NCBI GenBank assembly: GCA_022824205.1
Contig: JAJEAI010000200.1
Span: forward strand, 1-50,441
Direction of reading: 5' to 3'
DNA: 50,441 nt
Origin: Candidatus Binatia bacterium
GTDB taxonomy: Bacteria > Desulfobacterota > Binatia > UBA9968 > JAJDTQ01
The position numbers were made by a program, and so were the translations under genes. Shown in pieces: positions 33,993 through 43,060 of this stretch (position 1 is the stretch's first letter; the number at the start of each line of letters is the position of its first letter). A model generated the notes under the pieces. It ran no database searches, was not told the DNA's origin, and worked only from the letters and a program-made list of their open reading frames with translations.

Positions 33993-36887
33993 ATGGCGCG
34001 TGAAGCTTCGCAGGATTACCGGGACACCGAGGCCGAACTCCGCAAGCGCGTGGAGGGCGAGGTTCGGTTCGACGCGTACTCGCGGCTGCTCTACGCCACG
34101 GACGCGTCCATTTACCAAGTGGAGCCCGTGGGCGTCGTTGTGCCCCGTCACAAGGGGGACGTCCAGGCGGTCATCGAGGTGGCCAACAAGCACCGGGTGC
34201 CGGTGCTGGCGCGGGGCGGCGGCACCTCGCTGGCCGGCCAGACCGTGGGCCACGCCATCGTCATGGACTTCTCCAAGTACATGAACCGGGTGCTCGAGGT
34301 GAACCGGGAGGAACTCTGGTGCCGGGTCCAGCCCGGCTTGGTGCAGGATGCACTCAACACGCACGTGGCGCCCATGGGCATGCTCTTCGGCCCCGACACC
34401 TCCACCTCGAACCGGGCCACCATCGGCGGCATGATCGGCAACAACTCCGCCGGCGCCCACTCCGTCGTCTACGGCAAGACCCTGGACCATGTGCTGGAGC
34501 TGACCGTGCTGCTGGCGGACGGCAGCGATGTGGTGCTGCGCGACGTGCCGGCCGACATTCTCGCCGCCAAGCAGGCCGGCAAGGGACTCGAGAACCGCAT
34601 CTACCGCGACCTCCCGCCGCTGGTGGACTCGGCCAGCGCGCTCATCGCCGAGCGCTATCCCAAGCTCATGCGCCGGGTATCGGGCTACAACCTCGACGAG
34701 TTCGCCAAGGACCAGCCGTTCAACCTCGCGCGCCTGATCGTGGGTTCCGAGGGGACCCTGGCGTGCGTGGTGGAAGCGAAGATGCGCCTCGTGCCCAAGC
34801 CCAGGTTCACCGCGCTGGACGTCCTCCATTTTCACGACCTCCAGGACGCGCTGGGGGTGTCGGAAGCGATCCTCGCCACCAACCCCTACGCCATGGAGCT
34901 GACCGACAAGCCGATCCTGGACCTGGCGCGCAACAACATCGAGCAGTCCAAGCGCCTGGGGTTCGTGCAGGGGGACCCCGACGCCATCCTCATGGTGGAG
35001 TACGACGGCGACACGGCCGAGGAAGTGCGCGACAAGGTGGACCGGCTGGAGGCGCTGCGGAAGCGCGAGGGCATGGGCTACGCCGCCTCGCTGGCCTACG
35101 AGCCGGGCGAGGTGAACCGGATCTGGGGCGTGCGCAAGGCCGGACTGGGGCTCCTGCTGGGCGTCAAGGGCGAGAAGAAGCCCATCGCCTTCGTCGAGGA
35201 CACCGCGGTGGACCCGGTGAGGCTGCCGGAGTTCGTCAAGCGCTTCCGCGGCATCCTGGGCCGCCACGGGGTCCGCGCCGGCTACTACGGCCACTGCTCG
35301 GTGGGGTGCATGCACATCCGCCCGTTCATCAACCTCAAGGAAGCGGGCGAGGTGAAGAAGATGACGCAGATCTCCTGCGAGATCTCCGACCTGGTGATGG
35401 AGTTCGGCGGCGCCATGTCCGGCGAGCACGGCGACGGCCTGGCCCGGAGCCACCTCAACGAGAAGATATTCGGACCCGAGCTGTACCAGGAGTTCCGCAA
35501 GGTCAAGCGCCTGTTCGACCCGCAGGGCCTGCTGAACCCCGGCAAGATCGTGGACGCCCCGCCCATGACCGACTCGCTCCGCTACGGCACCTCCTACAAG
35601 ACCTGGCAGCCCCAGACCATGCTCGACTTCAGCGACCAGGGGGGCTTCGTGGCCGCGGTGGAGATGTGCAACGGCACCGGCGCCTGCCGCAAGACCCTGG
35701 GCGGCACCATGTGCCCGTCGTACATGGCCACGCTGGAGGAGAAGCACTCCACCCGCGGGCGCGCCACCGCGTTCCGCGCGGTGTTGTCAGGCAAGGTGCC
35801 GCGCTCGGAGTTCACCGGCGAGGGGTTGCATGAGGTGCTGGACCTCTGCCTCGAATGCAAGGGGTGCAAGGCCGAGTGCCCGTCCAACGTGGACATGGCC
35901 AAGCTCAAGTACGAGTTCCTGCACCATTACCAGCAGGTCCACGGCGTGTCCCTGCGCAGCCGCCTGTTCGGGCGCATCGGTTCCCTGAGCCGCTGGGGGT
36001 CGATGCTGGCGCCCGTGGCCAACCGGGTCAACGGCAACGCGGTGAGCCGCTGGCTTCTGGACCGGCTCCTGGGCATCGACCGCCGGCGCCCGCTGCCGAG
36101 CTTCGCGCGCCACAACTTCGAGGACTGGTGGAAGCGGCACGCCGCCGCGGGCAACGGGTCACGCGGCTCGGTGATCCTGTTCCACGACACCTTCAACACC
36201 TACAACACGCCGGACGTGGCGATGGCGGCCACGCGCCTGCTGGAGCATTGCGGTTACCGCGTCATGACCGTGCCGCGGCGCTGCTGCGGGCGGCCGATGA
36301 TCTCCAAGGGCATGCTCCAGGAAGCCAAGGACAACGCCGCCTGGAACGTCGCCCGGCTGCTGCCGCACGTGGAGCAGGGAGTACGCGTGGTGGGCCTCGA
36401 GCCGTCCTGCATCCTGACGCTGCGCGACGAGTACCCCGACCTGCTGCGCAACGAGCCGGCGCGCCTGGTGGCGGACCGGACGTTGCTCATCGAGGAGCTG
36501 CTCATGGGCGACGGCGTCGCGGGCTCCCTGGCGAACGGCGGCTCGCCGCGGGCGCCGGTGCTCCTCCACGGCCATTGCCACCAGAAGGCACTGGTGGGCA
36601 TGGCGCCGACGGTGTCGGTGCTGCGCGACGCCGGGCACGAGGTGCGCGAGGTGGACTCCGGCTGTTGCGGCATGGCCGGGTCGTTCGGCTTCGAGAAGGA
36701 GCACTACGACGTGTCCGTCACCATCGCTAACCGCCGGCTGGTGCCGGCCGTGGAGACAACTCCCGAGGACGCGCGGGTGGTGGCCTCGGGCATCTCCTGC
36801 CGGCAGCAGATCGAGCACCTCACCGGCCGCCGCGCGCTCCATCCCGTCGAGGTGCTGTGGGAGGACGCCCGGGAAGCCGGGGCCTGA
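33993..36887 (+). CDS. FAD-linked oxidase with Fe-S and CCG domains (D-lactate/2-hydroxyacid dehydrogenase type)
   Basis: This 964-residue protein fuses a VAO-type FAD domain (VLARGGGTSLAGQTVG, then GGMIGNNSAGAHS), a GlcD-like C-terminal cap, a ferredoxin-like segment (CNGTGACRKTLGGTMCPS near residue 559 and CLECKGCKAECPSNVD near 619) and a GlpC/HdrD-like CCG domain (RRCCGRP near 764, SGCCGMAG). This is the architecture of membrane-associated D-lactate or D-2-hydroxyglutarate dehydrogenases that feed electrons to quinone. The ATG at 33993 has GAGGAG nine bases upstream. The threonine-synthase-like gene follows seven bases after the stop. Confidence 0.9.
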   Translation: MAREASQDYRDTEAELRKRVEGEVRFDAYSRLLYATDASIYQVEPVGVVVPRHKGDVQAVIEVANKHRVPVLARGGGTSLAGQTVGHAIVMDFSKYMNRVLEVNREELWCRVQPGLVQDALNTHVAPMGMLFGPDTSTSNRATIGGMIGNNSAGAHSVVYGKTLDHVLELTVLLADGSDVVLRDVPADILAAKQAGKGLENRIYRDLPPLVDSASALIAERYPKLMRRVSGYNLDEFAKDQPFNLARLIVGSEGTLACVVEAKMRLVPKPRFTALDVLHFHDLQDALGVSEAILATNPYAMELTDKPILDLARNNIEQSKRLGFVQGDPDAILMVEYDGDTAEEVRDKVDRLEALRKREGMGYAASLAYEPGEVNRIWGVRKAGLGLLLGVKGEKKPIAFVEDTAVDPVRLPEFVKRFRGILGRHGVRAGYYGHCSVGCMHIRPFINLKEAGEVKKMTQISCEISDLVMEFGGAMSGEHGDGLARSHLNEKIFGPELYQEFRKVKRLFDPQGLLNPGKIVDAPPMTDSLRYGTSYKTWQPQTMLDFSDQGGFVAAVEMCNGTGACRKTLGGTMCPSYMATLEEKHSTRGRATAFRAVLSGKVPRSEFTGEGLHEVLDLCLECKGCKAECPSNVDMAKLKYEFLHHYQQVHGVSLRSRLFGRIGSLSRWGSMLAPVANRVNGNAVSRWLLDRLLGIDRRRPLPSFARHNFEDWWKRHAAAGNGSRGSVILFHDTFNTYNTPDVAMAATRLLEHCGYRVMTVPRRCCGRPMISKGMLQEAKDNAAWNVARLLPHVEQGVRVVGLEPSCILTLRDEYPDLLRNEPARLVADRTLLIEELLMGDGVAGSLANGGSPRAPVLLHGHCHQKALVGMAPTVSVLRDAGHEVREVDSGCCGMAGSFGFEKEHYDVSVTIANRRLVPAVETTPEDARVVASGISCRQQIEHLTGRRALHPVEVLWEDAREAGA

Positions 36888-36894
36888 GGGGGTC

Positions 36895-38142
36895 ATGGGC
36901 AGGATCGCGGCGTTGCGCTGTCCGCAGTGCGGCTGGGAGGCGGTGACCGACGACACCTTCGCGTGCGGCGCGTGCGGCGCCGTGCTGGAGGCGCACGTGG
37001 ACCTCGGGCACCTGACCCGCTCCGACGTGCGCGTCATCCGTTCCAGTGCCGACACGACCCTGTGGCGCTGGTTCGATTTTTTCCCGGTGAAGAACCGCGG
37101 TTCGGTGGTGTCGCTGGGAGAGGGCTACACCCCGCTCACCCGTTGCCGGCGGTTGGGCGCCCACCTGGGGATGGAGCGCCTCTACGTCAAGAACGACACG
37201 CTGCTTCCCTCGGGCTCCCTCAAGGACCGCAGCAACAGCGTGGGCATCTCCCGCGCCGTGGAGATGGACTTCGACACCGCGGCGGTTCCGTCCACCGGCA
37301 ACGCCGCCGCGTCGGTGGCGGCCTATGCCGCGGCCGCGGGCATGCGCAGCGTGGTGATGGTGCCGGCGGGCACGGACGCGGCCAAGGTGGCCCAGGCGCG
37401 CGCCTGCGGCGCCACCGTGGTGATGGTGGACGCGGACCTCGACGGCATGGGCGCGTTCTACCGGGCGGCGGTCAAGGAGTTCGGCTGGTACGACTGCCTG
37501 TCCACCAACCCGTACCGCAACGAGGGCAAGAAGTCCTATGCCTTCGAGCTCTTCGACCAGTTGGACGAGCACGTGCCCCACTGGATCATTCACCCCACCG
37601 CCGGAGGCGCGGGGCTGGTGGCCACGTGGAAGGGTTACCAGGAGCTGCACGGCCTCGGCTGGGCGCACCGCTTCCCGAGGCTGGTGGCGGCCCAGAGCGC
37701 GGCCGCCGCGCCCATCGCAGCCGCGCTGGAGAGCGGCAGCGCCACCGTGGAGCCCGTGACCGCCGGGGCCACGGTGGCCGAGAGCATCCAGGTGGGCAAC
37801 CCGCATGCGCTGGGACTCCGCGCGCTGCGCGCCGTGCGCGCCAGCGGCGGCACCGGCGTGGCGCTGTCGGACGAAGAGATCCTCGCGGCCCAGGGGTTGC
37901 TGGCGCGCATGGCCGGCATTTTCGCCGAGCCCGCCGCAGCCACGTCCCTGGCCGCCGCCATCCGCCTGCGGGGCGAGGGCGTCATCGGCGCCGACGACCT
38001 GGTGGTGTGCAACGTCACCGGCCACGGGTTGAAGCAGGTGGCCAGCGTCGACATGTCCGCCGACGCTGTGGAGCAGATCAGGCCGGACCTTGACGTGTTG
38101 AAGGAACGGCTCAAGGCAATGGGCAACGAAGGACAGCCATGA
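36895..38142 (+). CDS. Threonine synthase-like PLP enzyme with N-terminal zinc ribbon
   Basis: This 415-residue fold-type II PLP enzyme has an N-terminal zinc ribbon from CPQCGWEA and CGACGAVLE (C9, C12, C24, C27). The PLP lysine is in LLPSGSLKDRS (K110) and the phosphate-binding region is STGNAAASVAAYAA. Threonine synthase is the commonest activity of such proteins, but a beta-elimination or replacement enzyme of another amino acid is possible. Its stop overlaps the start of the following LLM gene (ATGA), and it follows the FAD oxidase by seven bases, so these three genes form one operon. No other threonine pathway gene is near. Confidence 0.85.
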   Translation: MGRIAALRCPQCGWEAVTDDTFACGACGAVLEAHVDLGHLTRSDVRVIRSSADTTLWRWFDFFPVKNRGSVVSLGEGYTPLTRCRRLGAHLGMERLYVKNDTLLPSGSLKDRSNSVGISRAVEMDFDTAAVPSTGNAAASVAAYAAAAGMRSVVMVPAGTDAAKVAQARACGATVVMVDADLDGMGAFYRAAVKEFGWYDCLSTNPYRNEGKKSYAFELFDQLDEHVPHWIIHPTAGGAGLVATWKGYQELHGLGWAHRFPRLVAAQSAAAAPIAAALESGSATVEPVTAGATVAESIQVGNPHALGLRALRAVRASGGTGVALSDEEILAAQGLLARMAGIFAEPAAATSLAAAIRLRGEGVIGADDLVVCNVTGHGLKQVASVDMSADAVEQIRPDLDVLKERLKAMGNEGQP

Positions 38143-39191
38143 AGTTCGGATATTACCTTCTCAACACCTACGTTCCCGAGTTGGACGGCGATTCGCGCGA
38201 GCTTTACGCCCGCTGGCTGGAGCAGATCGATGCCGCCGAGAGCATGGGCTTCGACAGCCTCTGGGTCACGGAGCACCACTTCCGCCTCTTCGGCGGCATG
38301 ATGCCCAGCCCGCAGATGCTGCTCTCCGCCGCCTCCCAGCGCACCCGCCGCCTGCGCCTCGGCTCGGCGGTGTCGCTCGTGCCGATGCACCACCCGCTGC
38401 AGATCGCCGAGGACTACGCCATGCTCGACCTCCTCTCCGGCGGACGCCTGCTCTTCGGCGCCGGCCGGGGCATGAGCCCCCACGAGTACGAGGTGTACGG
38501 GCAGGACTGGCCCACGGCGCAGCCGCGGTTGGTGGAAGCCCTGGACGTCATCCGCATGGCCTGGACCGAGGAGAGCGTTGAGTGGGACGGCGAGTACTTC
38601 AGCTATCACGGCATGACCGTGCGGCCGCGCCCGCACCAGCAGCCGCACCCGCCCGTCTACGTGACCGCCAACCGCGACCTGGACAACTTCCGCATGATCG
38701 GCCGGAACGGCTACCACCTGATGACCCTGCCGTGGATCGGCAGCAACGCCGAGCAGCGTCCGCGCATCGAGGTCTATCTCGAAACCCTGCGGGAAGCCGG
38801 GTACTCCGAGGAAGACCACGACGTCTTCGTCATGTACCCCATCTACGTCGGTGAGGATGACGCCCAGGCCCGTGCCGAGGTGGAGGACGCCTGGCACCGC
38901 TGGCGCGAGTTCGCCCTCGACGAGGTGCGCCTCGATCCCGCCCGCGTGCCCCTGCTGGACAAGATCTACGCGCGGCTGGGCTACGACGCCATGATCCAGG
39001 ACAACCGCGGCGTCTTCGGCGGCCCCGATACCTGCATCGAGCACCTCCGGTCCATCATCGACGTGGTGGGCCCCACCCACATCGGACTCTGCTTCCACTT
39101 CGGCGGCCTCAAGCAGGACAAGGTCCTCGCCTCCATGGAGCGCTTCAGCCGCCACGTGGCGCCGGCGCTCCAGGACACCGGGCGCGCGTAG
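38139..39191 (+). CDS. LLM-class flavin-dependent oxidoreductase
   Basis: This 350-residue luciferase-like TIM-barrel enzyme has FGYYLLNTY, SLWVTEHHF, RLRLGSAVSLVPMHHPLQIAE, GRLLFGAGRGMSPHEYEVYG and YVTANRDLDN. It resembles the group that contains alkanal monooxygenase-like proteins, which use FMNH2 or F420. The ATG overlaps the preceding stop by four bases. It is a distant relative of the enzyme at 167-1051. The substrate cannot be read from sequence; being cotranscribed with a hydroxyacid dehydrogenase and a PLP enzyme suggests catabolism (inference). Confidence 0.88.
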   Translation: MKFGYYLLNTYVPELDGDSRELYARWLEQIDAAESMGFDSLWVTEHHFRLFGGMMPSPQMLLSAASQRTRRLRLGSAVSLVPMHHPLQIAEDYAMLDLLSGGRLLFGAGRGMSPHEYEVYGQDWPTAQPRLVEALDVIRMAWTEESVEWDGEYFSYHGMTVRPRPHQQPHPPVYVTANRDLDNFRMIGRNGYHLMTLPWIGSNAEQRPRIEVYLETLREAGYSEEDHDVFVMYPIYVGEDDAQARAEVEDAWHRWREFALDEVRLDPARVPLLDKIYARLGYDAMIQDNRGVFGGPDTCIEHLRSIIDVVGPTHIGLCFHFGGLKQDKVLASMERFSRHVAPALQDTGRA

Positions 39192-39230
39192 CCCGGGCAT
39201 CCCGGGACCGGCGGGCCTGGGCCAACTCGG

Positions 39231-40106
39231 TCAAGGCTGCCGGTGCTTTTCGGGATACACGGTGGGGACGAAGGTCTGGTCCGTGATGGGCGGGCGGACA
39301 TAGGCACCGGGGTCCGTGCGTTTCGGCAGCTCGATCGGTTCGGGTGTCAGATCCTCATAGGGGATCATGCTCAGCAGATGGCTGATGCAGTTCAGCCGCG
39401 CGTGTTTCTTCACTTCCGCCTCAACCACATACCACGGTGCCTGCTTGATATCGGTGTGGGCGAACATCTCGTCCTTCGCCCTCGAATAGTCGACCCAGCG
39501 CCGCCGTGATTCCAGGTCCATCGGGCTCAGTTTCCAGCGTTTGTGCTTGAGCTTGAGCCGGCTCCGGAAGCGCCGCTCCTGTTCCTCGTCGGAGATCGAG
39601 AACCAGTACTTGATCAGCATGATGCCGGAGCGGACCAGCATGCGCTCGAACTCCGGGCAGCTACGCAGGAACTCCTGGTATTCCTCGTGGGTGCAAAAGC
39701 CCATGACCCTCTCGACTCCGGCCCGGTTGTACCAACTCCGGTCGAACAGCACCATCTCCCCGGCGGCCGGCAGGTAAGGCACGTAACGCTGAAAATACCA
39801 CTGGGTCTTCTCTCGTTCGGTGGGCGCCGGCAACGCCACGACGCGGCAGATCCGGGGGCTGAGGTGCTGCGTGATGCGCTTGATCACGCCGCCCTTGCCC
39901 GCCGCGTCGCGACCCTCGAACAGCACCACGACCTTCAGCCCGTGCTGCTTGATCCATTCCAGCATGGTGACGAGCTCGATCTGGAGCCGGAGCAGCTCTT
40001 TCTCGTAACGTTTGTTGTCCATCTTCGCCGGCCGAGGCGCGGCTGCGCCCGCGTCGCCCTGGACCGAGTTCTTCGACGTCGTCTCACGCTTGTTCGTTTT
40101 GGCCAT
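39231..40106 (-). CDS. ppk2: Polyphosphate kinase 2
   Basis: This 291-residue enzyme moves phosphate between polyphosphate and nucleotides. The Walker A motif is FEGRDAAGKGG (about 63-73) and Walker B is VLFDRSWYNRAGVERVMGF (about 119-137). An N-terminal ~30-residue Lys/Ala-rich leader precedes the family core. The ATG at 40106 has AGGGAG upstream. Class I PPK2 length and motifs fit; preference for ADP or GDP is not decided. It is downstream of fic on the same strand, 52 bases away. Confidence 0.93.
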   Translation of the reverse strand: MAKTNKRETTSKNSVQGDAGAAAPRPAKMDNKRYEKELLRLQIELVTMLEWIKQHGLKVVVLFEGRDAAGKGGVIKRITQHLSPRICRVVALPAPTEREKTQWYFQRYVPYLPAAGEMVLFDRSWYNRAGVERVMGFCTHEEYQEFLRSCPEFERMLVRSGIMLIKYWFSISDEEQERRFRSRLKLKHKRWKLSPMDLESRRRWVDYSRAKDEMFAHTDIKQAPWYVVEAEVKKHARLNCISHLLSMIPYEDLTPEPIELPKRTDPGAYVRPPITDQTFVPTVYPEKHRQP

Positions 40107-40158
40107 GTCTACTCCCTGCAACACACATGAAATTACCGCTCCGGCGCCTCTGGTCGAT

Positions 40159-41157
40159 TCAGCCTGCCACTCTCCCACTCAGCGTGAGCCGGTACCCCTG
40201 GTTCCTCGCAGTCGGCGACCCCGGACGGGTCATTTCGACCAACCCGGCGTCGAGTGCCGGGCGAATGTAGTTTCGGCGAAGCGTCGGGCGGTGCGACAGT
40301 CCGAGCGCTGCCATGAGTTGGGTGGCAGACTTCGGGCCGTCCCGGAGTGCGGCGAGCAAACGACCTACTTGGTCGCTTACTTGATCGCTTACTTGGTCGG
40401 TGGCGCCGAAACCGCGAACGGCTTCAAGAATGACAGTCAGCATGAAAACGATGAACGGGGTGCTCTCGCCACGGGCGGAACTGTCCCGGATTGCTTGGTA
40501 GTATTCGCTCTGGCGCGCATGAACCAGGCTCTCCACCGGGACATGCGCGAACAGGGCTTTCCAGCGCGTCAGGATCAGGGTCTGCCAGAGCCGGCCCATA
40601 CGGCCGTTGCCGTCTTCGAAGGGATGAATGAACTCGAACTCGTAGTGGAAAACCGAGCTGGCAATGAGCGGGTGCTCTTCGGTGCTGTCCAGCCACGAAA
40701 GCAGGTTCAACATGAGGTGCGGCACGCGGTCAGCCTGAGGGCCAAGGTGGTGTACTTCCGCGGGTCCCATCACTCCTACGCCGCCGCGCCGGTAGCGGCC
40801 CGGAGCGTCCAGCAACCCGGCCATCAGGACACGGTGTGCGCTCAGCAGATCAGCCTCGCGGCCGGGGTTCCATCGCGGGAACTGTTCGTAGGCCTTGATG
40901 GCGTTGCGGACTTCCTGAATTTCCCCAATCGGCGCCATGACCGGCTTGCCTTCGAGGATGGTCGAGACCTGCTCTTCCGTGAGGGTGTTGCCTTCGATGG
41001 CCAGCGAACCGTGAATCGTGCGGATGCGATTGGCGCGCCGCAGCAGAAGGTCCGCCCGAACCGCTGCGTCTTCTACCCGCCCGACGGCCTCGCCGATCCG
41101 TTCGGCAAGGTCGAGGATGGTCGAGGTGAGGGCGTATGGCGGTGCCGTGATCGTCAT
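40159..41157 (-). CDS. Fic-domain protein with N-terminal inhibitory helix and C-terminal winged helix
   Basis: This 332-residue protein has the Fic active-site loop HPFEDGNGRMGR (178-189), with the catalytic His at 178, typical of AMP-transferring enzymes. An inhibitory motif of the (S/T)xxxE(G/N) type is seen as SLAIEGN (51-57), making it a class II, self-inhibited Fic. After the Fic fold a short DQV-S-DQV-S-DQV repeat (254-264) leads into a winged-helix domain with ATQLMAALGLSHRPTLRR. The ATG at 41157 begins TITAPPYALTS, the usual start. Such proteins modify target proteins and may regulate their own promoter. It is divergent from argS. Confidence 0.9.
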   Translation of the reverse strand: MTITAPPYALTSTILDLAERIGEAVGRVEDAAVRADLLLRRANRIRTIHGSLAIEGNTLTEEQVSTILEGKPVMAPIGEIQEVRNAIKAYEQFPRWNPGREADLLSAHRVLMAGLLDAPGRYRRGGVGVMGPAEVHHLGPQADRVPHLMLNLLSWLDSTEEHPLIASSVFHYEFEFIHPFEDGNGRMGRLWQTLILTRWKALFAHVPVESLVHARQSEYYQAIRDSSARGESTPFIVFMLTVILEAVRGFGATDQVSDQVSDQVGRLLAALRDGPKSATQLMAALGLSHRPTLRRNYIRPALDAGLVEMTRPGSPTARNQGYRLTLSGRVAG

Positions 41158-41308
41158 GTGCCCATCGCTTGGAAGTTCTTCCGGATCGCGGCCGCCATGG
41201 TGGTTGCCTCCCTCCGTGGGAGAGACTGATTGACCAATTTCAGCGAAATCGGTGCAAAGTGCAACGAAAGAACCAATGGTCGGCTCCCTGCTCAGGCTCA
41301 TGCCTTTG

Positions 41309-41317
41309 TGTTAGACT
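41309..41317 (+). promoter_or_regulatory. Possible extended -10 element upstream of argS
   Basis: TGTTAGACT at 41309-41317 fits the extended -10 form TGnTAnnnT, 43 bases before the argS ATG. No clear -35 is present. The interval also holds TGCAAAGTGCA (a short palindrome near 41254), a possible operator between fic and argS. Confidence 0.3.
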
Positions 41318-41359
41318 TGACGAAATGCGTGTCTGGAAGCCAACGGGGCGTTTGGAACC

Positions 41360-43057
41360 ATGAATGCCGCCGACTTTCGCCAGGAGGCGGCCCGGGTCAT
41401 CGCGCGGCACGCGGAGCTGGACAGCGAGGCGGTGGCGCGCATGCTGACGGTGCCGCCCAAGCCGGACATGGGCGACTTCGCCTTTCCGTGCTTCACGCTG
41501 GCCAAGAAGCTGCGCAAGGCGCCGCCGCTTATCGCGCGGGAGCTCGCGGAGAAGGCGTCGGCGGACCTGGACCTCCTGTCCGGCGCCGACGCGGCGGGGG
41601 GATACGTCAACCTGTCGGTCGACCGCACGCGCTTTGCCGAGGCGGTGCTGCGCGAGGCGGCGGCGGGCGAGGCGTACGGTTGCTGCGCGGACGGGGCGGG
41701 GCAGACCATCGCCATCGACTACTCGTCGCCCAACATCGCCAAGCCGTTCCACGTTGGGCATCTGCGCTCCACCATCATCGGCGGCGCGCTCGTGCGCATC
41801 TTCGAGGCGCTGGGCTACGAGGTGGTGGGCATCAACCACGTGGGCGACTGGGGCACCCAGTTCGGCCGGCAGATCGCCGGTCTCAAGCACTTCGGCAAGC
41901 CCGGCGACGAGAACGACCTGATGAGCCTCAACCGCCTCTACGTCAAGTTCCACGAGGTCGCCGACGGCGACCCGAAGCTGGTGGAGGAGGCGCGCGAGTG
42001 GTTCCGCCGGCAGGAAGCGGGCGACCCGGAGGCGCTGGAGCTGTGGCGCCGCATCCGCGACACCAGCCTCGACTACTTCAAGCACATCTACGAGCGGTTG
42101 GGCGTGCGCTTCGACTCCTACACGGGTGAATCGTTCTTCAACGACAAGATGGACGCGGTCATCGAGGAGGCCCGCGCCAAGGCGCTGGCCGCGGAGTCCG
42201 ACGGCGCCCTCATCATCGACCTTTCCGGCGAGGGCATCGACACCCCGGCGCTCCTGGAGAAGGCCGACGGCACCACCCTGTACCTGACCCGGGACGTGGC
42301 CGCGGCGCGCTACCGCCACGACACCTACGGCTGCGACCGCATCGTCTACGTGGTGGCGAGCGGCCAGTCGCTCCATTTTCGCCAACTCTTCACGGTCCTG
42401 AAGCTCTTGGGACACCCGTGGTGGAAAGACTGTGTGCACGTGAACTTCGGCCTGGTGCAGGGCATGTCCACCCGCCAGGGCAACGTCATCTACCTGGAAG
42501 AGTTGCTGGACGAGGCCCGGCAGCGGGCGCTGAGGTACATGCGCGAGCAGATCGAGAAGCGCCTGGACCTGGACGACGAGGAGACCGTGGCGGAAGCCGT
42601 GGGCATCGCCGCCATCTTCTTCGCCGACCTGTCCAAGCAGCGCATCAAGGACTACCGCTTCGACTGGGACTTGGCCATTTCCTTCGACGGCGACACCGGT
42701 CCCTACCTCATGAGCGCCCACGCGCGCATCGCCGGTATCCTGCGCAATTGCGGCATCGAGCCCGACCCGGAGGCCGACGTGAGCCCGCTGGTGGAGCCCG
42801 AGGCGCACCGGCTGGTGAGCCTGGTGGCCCGTTATCCCGACGTCTTGCGGGAGGCGGGACGCCTCTACGAGCCCTCGGTGCTGTGCAACTATCTCCTGGA
42901 GCTGGCGCGCGGCCTGCACGCGAGTTACGCGGTGCTGCGTGTCAAGGGCGAGGAAGTGGGCAAGGCGCAGGCGCGGCTGCGGCTCTTCACCGCGGTGAAG
43001 CAGGTGCTCCGGAGCGGCCTGACCATCCTCGGCATCCGGCCCCTGGAGCGGATGTAG
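41360..43057 (+). CDS. argS: Arginyl-tRNA synthetase
   Basis: This 565-residue class I synthetase charges tRNA-Arg. Landmarks are the N-terminal additional domain, the HIGH-type motif in SPNIAKPFHVGHLRSTIIGG (HVGH 131-134), INHVGDWGTQFG, and the KMSKS-region equivalent GMSTRQGNVIYLEELLDEA. The C-terminal DALR anticodon domain ends GLTILGIRPLERM. Length is normal. surE starts three bases after its stop codon, so the two are cotranscribed. Confidence 0.96.
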   Translation: MNAADFRQEAARVIARHAELDSEAVARMLTVPPKPDMGDFAFPCFTLAKKLRKAPPLIARELAEKASADLDLLSGADAAGGYVNLSVDRTRFAEAVLREAAAGEAYGCCADGAGQTIAIDYSSPNIAKPFHVGHLRSTIIGGALVRIFEALGYEVVGINHVGDWGTQFGRQIAGLKHFGKPGDENDLMSLNRLYVKFHEVADGDPKLVEEAREWFRRQEAGDPEALELWRRIRDTSLDYFKHIYERLGVRFDSYTGESFFNDKMDAVIEEARAKALAAESDGALIIDLSGEGIDTPALLEKADGTTLYLTRDVAAARYRHDTYGCDRIVYVVASGQSLHFRQLFTVLKLLGHPWWKDCVHVNFGLVQGMSTRQGNVIYLEELLDEARQRALRYMREQIEKRLDLDDEETVAEAVGIAAIFFADLSKQRIKDYRFDWDLAISFDGDTGPYLMSAHARIAGILRNCGIEPDPEADVSPLVEPEAHRLVSLVARYPDVLREAGRLYEPSVLCNYLLELARGLHASYAVLRVKGEEVGKAQARLRLFTAVKQVLRSGLTILGIRPLERM

Positions 43058-43060
43058 CCG

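Noticed and set aside
33297-35747. 816-codon minus-strand frame continuing from the caspase gene region
   Set aside because: Opposite the FAD oxidase gene. Its end shows a frame-shifted reading of the caspase gene, not a fusion protein.
40367-40405. 12-base tandem repeat in fic considered as a regulatory iteron
   Set aside because: It lies inside the coding frame and encodes the DQV linker; repeat number is only three.
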